Below, in pieces: positions 32,640 through 42,419 of a stretch of 64,000 nucleotides of DNA. The position numbers were made by a program, and so were the translations under genes. This DNA comes from Rhynchopus euleeides (taxonomy: Eukaryota; Euglenozoa; Diplonemea; Diplonemida; Diplonemidae): the NCBI GenBank assembly GCA_963210315.1, contig OY723239.1, positions 1,707,501 to 1,771,500 of the forward strand, in the 5' to 3' direction. The notes under the pieces are model-generated. The model ran no database searches and was not told where the DNA came from. It saw nothing but the letters and a program-made list of their open reading frames with translations. The number at the start of each line of letters is the position of its first letter. Within the stretch, counting starts at the first letter, position 1.

Positions 32640-33419
32640 CCCGCGCCCCCGCGCCCCCCTGGCCGTGTACGACCCCCTGCATCCGCCGCCCTCGCCCAGT
32701 AGCATACCTTCCTGCCGGGCCGTCGGACATGCCTGTTTCGTTTCCAGCTTCTGTATGTCAGCATATGGTACATGATCACGTGTCTCGAGGTGGACTTGGT
32801 TTGCTGCACGTGTCTGTTCGCAGCAACAGCTGCTGCACTACGACGTGGTGACGCCAGCTGGTCCCCGTTTTGCCCCTCGCCGGCAGGCTAGCCTTGAGGA
32901 TTCTGGGCTGGGAGCGTTGTGTCTCGGTTAGGTTCCCTGCTGAGAAGTGACTACCACTTTTTCTTCGAAAATCGCATTGTCTCCAAGTATTTTTTGTTGC
33001 TTTTTGATCCCTACCAATTTTGCTGAACGGTCCCTCCTCTACCCAAAGTTGTCTCTGATCCCGATTGTTTTTGCTAGTGACCACACACCACGTCTCTGCC
33101 GTCTCTGTCAACATGTATTTTGCCACACCCCTGCCCGTCAACCAAGCCATTCACTGCCTAGTCTCGTGATTGCGGGTCGGGGTGATGGCCATTGTGCCCT
33201 TGTGAACCCCTGTGTGCCCTGTTTGGGACCCCATGTGGGGTGATAGAGAGGTGGTGAAGTGCCCCCCTGGACCCCCAGACCCCGAGAAACACCGAAAAAT
33301 GGCAGTCTCGATGTGTGGTGGGGTCCGATTCCCCGTTTTTTCGGCCGAAATCGGACCAAATAATTTCGGAGACACAATTTTCTTAGGGATCTCTGTTAGC
33401 TACGCACCTGCTACAAGAC

Positions 33420-34275
33420 GAGGCGAGAAAGACAGCGATCGGTCCAATGAGGCTCATTCCTCGACGTATGGCGCAGCGCATAGCGCGCTGCGGATGCTGA
33501 CGATCTGAAGTAGGTGGGTTTGCTGCCCCGCGTCAGAGGCGACAGATGTGGAGCTGGCACACAACGCAACGCCCCTCGACACCAGAATACCGTGAGGAAC
33601 CACACCCGTCGAGCAGGCCGCGTATCAACAAACAAAGGGATCTCAAATCACGGAGACCCTCAACACCTACCTCGTGTGCAGCCCAGGACCGGAAGCTGTC
33701 CACGGCCAGATCAGCTCCCTAAAGCAACTATCGACGCATCCTTGTGCATGATCTTCGACCCTGAGGAATAGCAGCCTAGGTATCGCAGTTGCACAGATAC
33801 ATCGTAACCACGCACCAGACATGCGTGACCTCCATCGGTGACGACTCCTTCTGCTCTGATGCCGAGACAAGGAGGCGACCTCCGTCCGGGAACGCGGAGG
33901 TGAAGCCATCCTTTTTGTGACCGCGCCCACGACACGAAGGTGACGTCCATCCTTTGCAATATGAGCGCCCGAGGTGCGGACGTGAAGTCCTATTGAGAAC
34001 ACCAGGGACGTGAATGTGACGCCCCTCTCTTACGATAGCTTCCTAGGCATGGACGCGATATCCGTATTATGAATATCTAGTACGGAGGCGACGCCCTCCT
34101 TTTGATAGTACCCGATACGCGGAAGTGCCGTCCTCATTTCCCGACAGGTATGTTCTCGTCCCTACATCGACCTCGAAGCAACTCTCCGGGCAATCAGGCA
34201 TGAGGATACCTGTTTCACGCGCACAACCGGTTCCTCTTCCTTATACCGGCAAATGTCTCATCCCGATCGGGCATG
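33420..34275. repeat. Degenerate old tandem repeat
   Basis: The part 33820-34140 repeats GGAGGTGACGCC / CGTCCTC-like words about every 45 bp, resembling 25421-25639. No gene is seen. Confidence 0.4.
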
Positions 34276-34918
34276 CACGGTGGGATCTTGTAAATTTTAC
34301 ATGTATAACTACAAGTATAATACATGTATTATACATGTATAATACTTGCATGTCAACTATTATACATGTATAATACATGTATATGCCTGAAATATACATG
34401 TAAAATACATGTATATCAAGTAAAAATACATGTATAATACTTGCATGTCAACTATTATACATGCATTTTTACTTGATATACATGTATTTTACATGTATAT
34501 TTCAGGCATTTACATGTATTTTACATGTATAATACTTGTCATGCAAGTATTATACATGTAAAATACTTGCATGACAAGTAAAATGCTTGCATGCAAGTAA
34601 AATACATGTATTTTACTTGTCATGCAAGTATTTTACATGTATAATACTTGCATGACAAGTATTATACATGTAAAATACATGTAAATGCCTGAAATATACA
34701 TGTAAAATACATGTATATCAAGTAAAAATGCATGTATAATAGTTGACATGCAAGTATTAATACATGTATTTTTACTTGATATACATGTATTTTACATGTA
34801 TATTTCAGGCATATACATGTATTATACATGTATAATAGTTGACATGCAAGTATTATACATGTATAATACATGTATATACTTGTAGGTATACATGTATAAT
34901 TTACAAGATCCCACCGTG
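34276..34918. mobile_element. Palindromic ACATGTAT-rich foldback element, 643 bp
   Basis: The ends are CACGGTGGGATCTTGTAAA and its reverse complement. The interior is built from ACATGTAT, AATACTTGCATG and GCCTGAAATA words arranged symmetrically, so nearly the whole element can fold into one long hairpin. A left-end copy lies at 60590-60770. I see no clear target duplication. Confidence 0.8.
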
Positions 34919-36419
34919 TGGAGATGGACGCCCCCCCCCCCCCCCCCAGTTGTGTGTGTAACATCGGATCCTCGCGCTGATGGTTTGAGCCAGTGCACCC
35001 GCTGCACTAGATACTCCCACCACAATGAGCCAGCGGCGACCAGCAGTGCACTCTCGGCCACGACAAGCCCGAAGCTGCGGACGACAGCGAAAAGGTCAAC
35101 CCGGCGCATGAGTAAGGAAGCACCCGCCGGGAGGCATGGCAGGCCTAGCGACATGCTCGACACCAAGCCACTGCGCAGCAATTTGGATCCCTGTATACCG
35201 AGCTTCTGCAAGGAACCCTCAGGTGCACGGAGGTGATGAGGATAGACAGCAGACGAGCAGATACTCCGCATCGCAGCACCCGGGGGCCTTGTCTCGAAGG
35301 ACTCGAAACGGACCTACGTGTGTTGACCCCTTCGTCACCGTGTCAAACACATTCAGCTTAAGAGGGACCTCGCAAAACAGCTGCTGATGCCTGCGTTCAC
35401 GCCGAATCTGCCCGCGTTGTGGCCCCCGATACAAAGCTGGGTGATGTGACGAGTGTATTCACCGATGTGCGCTCCGCAACGCCGATATGAGAGGCGTGAA
35501 GCGTACCATGTCAACCCACACGATCCGCTGTCTCATGCAGGCCTGCATAGGCTATGAAGTGAAAATCATTGGAGATGCCTCCATGGTGGCCTTCGTCAAC
35601 CCTGCGTCCGGTGTGAACTCCGCCATCCGTACGCGCCCTGCTGTCTGCGAAGGCCCAGGCGCAAGAAGCCGAGTAGCGATACAATACGAATTACCGCCAC
35701 TACATCATGATGATCAGAAGCTGATGAAAACATCGCACCCATACCTGGTGCGAACTGGCGAAGTTGTCTGCGATTGACAGTTCGTCGGTGGACGCTTCCT
35801 GCTCTCTGAGACGACTGCGCGGGGCCTGGACAACGGTGCATGAATCACGCGGTCACCTGGGCGAACGGACCTCTCAGATCGACCCTACGTGGTATGACCG
35901 TCAGACTAACATAATCCCTGTTTACGTCGAATGTCGACGAGCCCGTCCAGACGACGACTCTATCCTACATATCGATGCGCGGAAAATACTGCTCCCCAGC
36001 TGACCGACGACAGTGAACTTCTCGGAGATACTACAGCCGGCGCTAATACACTAGACTGGATCCAGATCGATGATACCCATATATCCTCCCACATGCCCCG
36101 CTGAACGATCGTGGACCAACCGCTTCGCCACCACAGAGTTCATCAGCTGTCCCAACTGTCCGCTAAGCCTGCAGGCTGCGCAGACCGACAATGTGACCCA
36201 CGCGATCGGTGCGATATCACAACGCAGGATGGTATCTACTACTCCCGCATCCTGCGTTGAGACACATGGGTCTGGACTACACAACCGCCGACTACGTCTG
36301 CTGGAGATCGGATGTCTCAAGGCCAGATCCCGACCCTGACAACACCTGATGACTACTGCGCTACTCCCTTGTATGAGCGAGACTGCGATGGGATCAGGTC
36401 GCCCATAGAGAGCAGCGAA
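34919..36419. other. Unrecognised spacer
   Basis: A C run at about 34930, then mixed sequence with only short open frames on both strands. Nothing is recognisable. Confidence 0.4.
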
Positions 36420-36697
36420 GGGATGACAAGTCTTCTCTATGGGCCACCTGTATGTCCTCAATATCGATCGAGCCAGGCGGCAACTAATGACAATCCACGG
36501 ACCGCCTGGCTTCTCGATATGTCCCATCGCAGACGAGGTATCAGGTGCATGCCAATGCATATATGTATTATCTTGATGGATGTGCATACCGAAAGATGTC
36601 TATCAATATGTTGGAACAACCTTACGTGTGTGGTAAAGGATGTTGAGGATAGAGAGATCCGAAACATCAACAAGCTGGAGTTGACCCTCGATAATAA
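36420..36697 (+). repeat. 278-bp duplication, copy 1
   Basis: Starts GGATGACAAGTCTTCTC and ends CCCTCGATAATAAA; essentially identical to 37262-37540. The two copies flank 565 bp. Confidence 0.9.
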
Positions 36698-36848
36698 AGG
36701 TAACTTTCAATGCAGGCACCCACATTTTGAGGGAAAGCCGGAATTGAAGGTTCTTTTATTATCGGCTAGTCAACCTCCACGACCGGGTTGGAGAACCCGC
36801 ATTTGGTTCGATCAACGTACCTCGGTACAGAACCAAATAGTTTTTCGA
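36698..36848 (+). repeat. 151-bp structured repeat, uninterrupted copy
   Basis: GGTAACTTTCAATGCAGG ... CCAAATAGTTTTT. The same sequence is split by the Mutator-like insertion at 21061-23336. It contains the two hairpins described there and ends in a T run. It could be a short retroposon or structured RNA gene; neither is proven. Confidence 0.75.
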
Positions 36849-37261
36849 CCTCCCACCCGCCCTGCAGGATCCTGTGAACTCACCGACACTTCGTTCCTCC
36901 CATGATGGATCTGTTCCCTTCTGCAACACCTACATCTGATACAGGAGACTAGCATATTCCAAACAAACAAAGATCGGCAGCTCTCGGAGTGCTGCGCATC
37001 GTGACATCACACTCCAAACCTTTAAAAAAAATAGGCTTTTGACCGCCCACCTATGATGACGGAAGGAAGGGGCTTTGCTTGCTTCACTTTGACGTTTCGC
37101 AAATTCGGGCGATGTGTCCTTTCCAATAGCATGATGAAAATCACAGATGGAAATAATTCACATGTGTAGTGATCCGTGGTACATGACCTTTCGGGGTCAA
37201 AATGAACAACAAAGCGTTGCGAGAAGACTGCATCTACGGGTTATCCCACCACCCTCCCCCG
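36849..37261. other. Unrecognised sequence between the 278-bp copies
   Basis: No gene, no clear repeat. Confidence 0.4.
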
Positions 37262-37540
37262 GGATGACAAGTCTTCTCTATGGGCCACCTGTATGTCCTC
37301 AATATCGATCGAGCCAGGCGGCAACTAATGACAATCCACGGACCGCCTGGCTTCTCGATATGTCCCATCGCAGACGAGGTATCAGGTGCATGCCAATGCA
37401 TATATGTATTATCTTGATGGATGTGCATACCGAAAGATGTCTATCAATATGTTGGAACAACCTTACGTGTGTGGTAAAGGATGTTGAGGATAGAGAGATC
37501 CGAAACATCAACAAGCTGGAGTTGACCCTCGATAATAAAA
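37262..37540 (+). repeat. 278-bp duplication, copy 2
   Basis: Second copy of 36420-36697; it ends at the start of the sulfatase upstream region. Confidence 0.9.
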
Positions 37541-37544
37541 CACT

Positions 37545-37640
37545 GGATTTCAGACACAACCTGCAGAACGAGTGAAGGGTGATCATTCTTGTGCTCCCTT
37601 CAAATTCGATTTCACTACCCCCCCACCCCCCCCATCCTAC
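37545..37640 (+). promoter_or_regulatory. Dispersed C-run motif upstream of the sulfatase
   Basis: GGATTTCAGACACAACCTG, CGAGTGAAGGGTGATCATTC, a C/T-rich part, then ATTTCACTACCCCCCC. The same ordered motif occurs at 45480-45560, 45650-45830, 59566-59630 and 59640-59770, and reversed at 742-790. Its place about 40 bp before the sulfatase start suggests it forms part of that gene's 5' region, but it may simply be a short dispersed repeat. Confidence 0.5.
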
Positions 37641-37676
37641 ACACGACACTACAGATCTGTGAGATTGGTTTCTAGT

Positions 37677-38156
37677 ATGAAAAGTGATTATGCGTACGGC
37701 ATGATGCTGATGGCGTGTGGCCTAATGGTGGGCTTCATACTGTCAAGCCAGACCGTGACCGTTGCGCCCCCACCGCAGGCTCAGTACCTCAAGACGTACG
37801 TACTTCGGATACGCGACGACATCGCCACCTTCCCCGTTGCTAAACAGCAGCCCCAGCACGACGCGCAGGAGAAGAAACCGGTTAGGGCGAGCAGCTGGGA
37901 GCTCGACGACATGTACACAGACCCTGCCGACCCTCCTGTGGAGCGTAAGCAGTCGACGGCGCGGCGCGACTTCAGCCGGAACCCACCAAACATTGTTGTG
38001 TTCTACGCAGACGACATGGGCTGGGGCGACCTGCCTTCATACGGGAACCCGACGCAGAAGGCGCCGAACATGGACCGGTTGGTTCGTGAGGGGATGCAGA
38101 TGCAGGACTTCTATGCGCCTGCGTCCGTGTGCTCCCCATCACGCGCAGGGCTGCTG
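37677..38156 (+). pseudogene. Sulfatase, N-terminal part (split gene)
   Basis: Encodes 160 residues from ATG 37677 (MKSDYAYGMM). A hydrophobic segment at about 6-26 looks like a signal peptide or signal anchor, so the product would enter the secretory path. After a polar linker comes the sulfatase fold: NIVVFYADDMGWGD (metal-binding aspartates, about 113-126) and CSPSR at 152-156, the site where cysteine is converted to formylglycine in this family. Coding homology stops after AGLL at 38156, where the antisense DIRS element begins. The family is arylsulfatase A/GALNS-like (hydrolysis of sulfate esters), as judged with the downstream part. Whether another allele is intact cannot be seen. An upstream in-frame ATG at 37572 lies in the dispersed motif and was not chosen. 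Confidence 0.8.
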
Positions 38157-38428
38157 AGAGTTCCCCATCGGTTCCTGTGTGAGGGAGGCTAAGTGTACGC
38201 AGCAACACATTCCGGGCAAGCCTTGCCCTCTTGGCACTTAGCCTTCCTACAAGTGTGGTGGAGAGGGGAGTGGGGAGTGGGCAGCACGATCTTCTGTTAC
38301 CATTACTGTTCGTAGCGCAGGGGTACGCTGAGCGCGCGGCTGAAGTCACCAAAGACGCAGGTCGCCGCAGGACGCAGCGGAAGAGCCGCGCGATCAGCGC
38401 CGAACGACACCCCTTCGCTACCCCTGCG

Positions 38429-40073
38429 CTACCTCCGGCTCGGCTTGTCTGCGGGGTTATCCCGTGATTTGATGTAGGCCCATTGCACCGCTGTGAAATA
38501 TGATGACGTCAGCCCCAGGATCCGCATCACCTCTCTGTTCAGTGCCCGAGCCGGAGAATACCCGCGCTGCAGCGCCCCGATCACCGCGGTGTTGTCAAGG
38601 TACCACTTCACGTTGGCACCCCAGGCGTTCTCCCCGACACACTCCTCCATGCCGTAGACCACAGCACGTGCCTCAAGCACCGCGATCCGCGTCGACCGCT
38701 GCTCCTCCGGCAGTTCGTCAGCCTCTTCCCAGGTCCAGCGTCGCCCAAACGATCGAAGAGCGCCGCCTGCTGACACCACAACACCGCACCCCGTCACCGA
38801 AGCATCCGACCAGATCTCTACCCCCCGGCCTCGGCTCATCTCGGTGAACTCCTTGTACATCCTCGGTTGGAGCGCAGCGTCGATCCAACGCACCGCCGCC
38901 TCAGTCGTTTGCGCGGAGAGCTGTACTTCTTCGTCCGGGTGTGCACCACGGTTCAATGCGTTGCTGTTGCGGCGCAGGGCGATGATGGCGTCGATAAACC
39001 TGCCCAGAGGCTGCACCACCAGGGGCGAGGCCCACACCAGACGACCACCCAAGGATTCCAAGTCGCACCGCCTAACCCTCGGCTTCGTCTCGCCCTGAGC
39101 CATCAGGTCCGCCCGCGCCGCCCTCAGCTTCCTCGCCACCTTGGGCCCAACGCCCACCTCTCGACGGCAGTGGAAGCCGAACCCGAGGAAGACGTACTCC
39201 GTGTCACCGTCGCTCGCCTCAGATATCGTCGCGCCGGCGCGTCTCGCTGCCACGTCAAACGCCGCCGTTGCCTCCCGAACACGCTCCCAGGTGCCCGCGT
39301 ACCGCACGTTGTCGACATACACGTCAACGCACAGTTCCGGAGTGGATGTAGATGGGGAGGGAGAGAATACCGCCGTGGGGGGGGTTGAGAGATAGCAGTG
39401 GGAAAGTGCATACATGATCAGGTGCATCAACTCTGGGGACCACGACGCCCCCATTGGCAAACGGGTCAGGCAGTATGCCTCCCCCTTGTCATCACGGTAT
39501 GTGAAGTATTTCTGAGACTCTTCGGGAATGGGGATCTGAAAAAAGGAAGCCGCTAGGTCTCTTTGGGAGGCGCACTCGCATTCCACCCTGGACAACACTG
39601 TTGGGGAGGTGGGGAAAACAACTTGGCAGCGGTATCCATAAGCTGCCGCGAGGGAGTTGTGGTCTTTGGTCCACATGATGGGCCTCAGTCGGCCCCCGTG
39701 TGGGCCATACCCCTGCTTTTCTTCGAAGACAACGAAAGGGGAAATAGCCAGAACAGGGTTTCTCTTGCCAAAATCAAAGTCCGGGGCTCTCCGCACCAGC
39801 CCTGCCTCTTCCAGCTGCACCGAAAAACGAGAAGAAAAGGCCTGGCTCTTGGGTTTCACAGTTGCCGGGGTCCAGCTCTGCTCTGAGACCTCCCGCGCCA
39901 TGGCCTGGGGGTTGGCTGTCATGTCCAGCAGTGTGCTGATCCTTTCACGCACTGGCCCCTTGGCCATCCGAAGTACCTCAGGAATAGAAATAATAGGGAC
40001 TTTTTTGCAATGCAACGGGGCTTTTAGTTGCTCTTGGGTTGGAAGGGAACCCCTGGACACCCGTTTTCCCATG
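38429..40073 (-). CDS. Reverse transcriptase plus RNase H of the antisense DIRS element
   Basis: About 547 residues if started at MGKRVSRG (40073), chosen because it follows the recombinase stop closely; the frame itself is open further upstream. Polymerase motifs: FVVFEEKQGYG, RDLAASFFQIPIP, LTRLPMGASWSPELMH and VDVYVDNV. RNase H motifs: IWSDASVTGCG, VLEARAV, YLDNTAVIGAL and SRDNPADKPSR. The domain order and motifs match the polymerase in the 9.6-17.5 kb copies, though the sequences are well diverged. Confidence 0.85.
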
Positions 40074-40113
40074 CCGGAGTGGCTACTATGCTCGGGGGGG
40101 GCACCAAGTTCCG

Positions 40114-41178
40114 TTAAAGACGGGCACAACACTCTGGGGAGAGGGCCAGGGCCACCTCCTCGTTCACGTTCGCGAGGTATCTCATGGTGGTGGGGGGAAG
40201 AATGGGGTTCGCGGTTTTGTGCCTGGCAATCCTGGGGATGTCCTGGGGGGGGAGGATACCGTTGGCTGCCAGTGTGGCTAGAAATTGCAGGGCCCCCCGT
40301 CGGGGTGAATGAAGCGTCCACTCTTGGCAGTTGGGGCATTGGCGGAGAAGGCGCAGAAATTGGGAGTGGGGGACACCGAACAGAAGGGATTCCAAGGGGC
40401 ATGTCTGTCTTTTCTCCACCACGAACGCAATCAGACGCTCCAAACCCGCCCCCGCTGCAACTGCGAACCTGCGATCCACAAATGGGGTCGTCTTGATTGC
40501 CTTTGACCTGTAAAAATCCACCACGAGTCGTGTTCCACATGCTGTGGGTTTCACATCCTTTACCGTGAGATCTGCCGCATCGCGGTAGCGGCAGGCTGTC
40601 TTCCACAGAAACAACAACAGGTTCGCCTCCACCTCGTGCCCCCTTGTGAACAGAACAAACACCGCCTGGGTCACTTCGGCCTTTTTTGCGGGGACAGCTT
40701 GCTTCGGGGGGGAAAAGGGGGTCGCACGAGCCAGTGCGTTGGCATAGCCCTGAAGGGGGAGCGGGGACCAATTCCCCTGCTGCAGACCGACTGCGTTTAT
40801 TGCCGATGCATAATTTTTGACTGTGCTTGTTGTCAAGTGGGTCATTCCCGCCAGAAACAGAACTGCTGCATCTTCCGAGGGGGGTAGGGAGAGGTCTGCT
40901 GTCACACACCAACTTTCCAGTCTTTTCCATAGCCCACCCCTGGTGGAGATTGTGCGTTCCGCCAGGCTCTCTTTCATGACTTCTTCCAGCCGTTCCTTTG
41001 CTTCCCACAGAGTGTGGTCGTCCCTGGCCCGGGTCCTTGCCGGCGCAGCTTGCGTGTACACCTCCGACAGAGTGTTCTGGACGATGTTCTGGGGGGCGGG
41101 AGGGGGGGTAGGGGGTTGGGGGGGCCTTTCCTGTCCCAGTTTTTGGCAGAGTGCCGTGATTTGGCCGAGTGCCTGCAT
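40114..41178 (-). CDS. Tyrosine recombinase of the antisense DIRS element
   Basis: 354 residues. Catalytic motifs: WKTACRYRDAADL (arginine), HSPRRGAL (H-x-x-R), then ARHKTAN (histidine) and TTMRYLA (tyrosine). It lies between the gag-like and polymerase genes, on the same strand as both. Confidence 0.82.
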   Translation of the reverse strand: MQALGQITALCQKLGQERPPQPPTPPPAPQNIVQNTLSEVYTQAAPARTRARDDHTLWEAKERLEEVMKESLAERTISTRGGLWKRLESWCVTADLSLPPSEDAAVLFLAGMTHLTTSTVKNYASAINAVGLQQGNWSPLPLQGYANALARATPFSPPKQAVPAKKAEVTQAVFVLFTRGHEVEANLLLFLWKTACRYRDAADLTVKDVKPTACGTRLVVDFYRSKAIKTTPFVDRRFAVAAGAGLERLIAFVVEKRQTCPLESLLFGVPHSQFLRLLRQCPNCQEWTLHSPRRGALQFLATLAANGILPPQDIPRIARHKTANPILPPTTMRYLANVNEEVALALSPECCARL

Positions 41179-41201
41179 GATGTCCTGGCCGAGTGCCGGT
41201 G

Positions 41202-42185
41202 TTAATTCCAGTTGGTGTTGCCCCGGGGTTTCCCCCCCTTTCCCCCCTTTCCCTGAAATGTGTGGTGGGGGTAGGGGGAATACCGATTCGGGGGGGGAAA
41301 AGACTGGGGAGGGCCACCGTTGCCCCCCTTTCCCCCCTTCGTCGTGCGTGCACGCCCCGCCAGCTTGGCGATGGCCCGGTCAGCAGCGGATGCTTCCGTG
41401 TCGGCCGTCCGCATCTCCGCCTCCACCTGCGCCCGGGGGATCCTGTGTTGTTTCCACGCCTCATTCACCACCAGCTCGTGCAGCAGCTGGTTCCCCATCT
41501 GGGTCACGGTGGTGGACCAGAACCCCCGCTCAGCAGCCTCCTGCGCGAGGGCGACCCACGTGCTCAGGTGGGTCACCTTGTTCGATGTCCCGAACTGCAG
41601 CCTCAGGTCTCGGATCATCTCCCGCGCCGCTGCCACCCCTCCTGCCTTCAAAAACCCCTGCCACTGGGAGACGCAAGCCGGCCTCATGTTGGGCAGGCTG
41701 AGGGCCGACTGCAGGTTCCCGATTGTCGGGAGCTTGGGGGGGTCCTGGGCAGGGGGGCTGCTCCCCTCCGGTTGCGCCTGTGCCGCCCCGGCCTCACCTC
41801 CCGCTTTCCCCCCAGTCCCCGCCTGCTTGGCGCCTTCGCGGACCGCCTTGGCGAGGTCTAGTACCGACTCTCTCATGAGGTCGAGTTGTGCCTTGGTCTG
41901 CTTCCTCGCGTATTCATGCACCGATCTGAGGTTGGCGTAGTCAAACCCCACCACGGGGATGGTGCATTCTTGCAACCCCGTGGGCTCGACTTCATCGAGT
42001 TCCTCTAACGGCAGGGTGTAGAGGATGGTGTACGTGTTGTCCTCATTTTTTCGCAGCACCCCCGCGTGGCGAGAGTACTCTCCCCCAATTTCGTCGCCAT
42101 CCTGTGGGGATGCTCTGACCTCGTACACAATCTCGGTCACTCCGCGCTGGTGGAGCCTGTCGAGCATCTGTGTAACCGCTTCCAT
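41202..42185 (-). CDS. Gag-like protein of the antisense DIRS element
   Basis: About 327 residues from MEAVTQMLDRL (ATG at 42185). The middle is mostly helical in appearance and the C terminus is glycine/lysine/proline-rich (TTKGGKGGNGG ... QGKGGKGGK), as in nucleic-acid-binding gag tails. No zinc knuckle is visible. The frame is open upstream to 42374, but that part looks like leader. Confidence 0.6.
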   Translation of the reverse strand: MEAVTQMLDRLHQRGVTEIVYEVRASPQDGDEIGGEYSRHAGVLRKNEDNTYTILYTLPLEELDEVEPTGLQECTIPVVGFDYANLRSVHEYARKQTKAQLDLMRESVLDLAKAVREGAKQAGTGGKAGGEAGAAQAQPEGSSPPAQDPPKLPTIGNLQSALSLPNMRPACVSQWQGFLKAGGVAAAREMIRDLRLQFGTSNKVTHLSTWVALAQEAAERGFWSTTVTQMGNQLLHELVVNEAWKQHRIPRAQVEAEMRTADTEASAADRAIAKLAGRARTTKGGKGGNGGPPQSFPPPNRYSPYPHHTFQGKGGKGGKPRGNTNWN

Positions 42186-42419
42186 TTTAAGAGCTTCTCC
42201 CACGGACTGCTTCTCTGAAGTGTAAAAAGAGAAAGGCTTTGCGCAGTCCGTGGGAGAAAGTAAGTTGGAGCTTGTCGTTACCTGAGGTGTGGGGGGTTGT
42301 GTGTAAAACCCAAGAATTATACGGACTGCAAGCCAACATTCCTGTGACCGAATAGAGAAGGGGAGAGATGGCATGGAACCGAGGGGAGAGGGGGGCAGGA
42401 ACCTTGGGAACTCCGACTA

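Larger units (their letters stand above)
28434..33414. mobile_element. Non-autonomous relative of the OTU transposon, 4981 bp
   Basis: The ends are GTAGCAGGTGCGTAGC and its exact reverse complement. The flanks are perfect AAGAC duplications (28429-28433 and 33415-33419). The left end continues with sequence matching the right subterminal part of 282-9550. The right end (33355-33414) matches that element's left end (TCTCCGAAATTATTT, ATCCCTAA). Inside are tandem arrays, dispersed repeats and 31-bp unit remnants, but no transposase or OTU gene. It must be mobilised in trans, if at all. Confidence 0.85.
38158..42413 (-). mobile_element. Antisense DIRS-type retroelement inside the sulfatase gene
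   Basis: Fossil of about 4.3 kb in the order gag-like, tyrosine recombinase, reverse transcriptase/RNase H on the minus strand. The ends carry an imperfect inverted repeat: GAGTTCCCC..GGTTCCTG at 38158-38177 and its complement at 42396-42413. Inverted ends are a DIRS trait, unlike the A-B-A direct repeats of the tandem at 12.9-17.5 kb, so this is a different family. A perfect inverted pair (GTAGCGCAGGGGTA and TACCCCTGCGCTAC) lies near the left end, at about 38314 and 38418. All three frames look whole, so the insertion may be young. Confidence 0.85.

Noticed and set aside
36773-36840. tRNA-like gene or tRNA-derived SINE (GGTTCGATC resembles a B box)
   Set aside because: No acceptable A box or cloverleaf. 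The stems that do form are not those of a tRNA.
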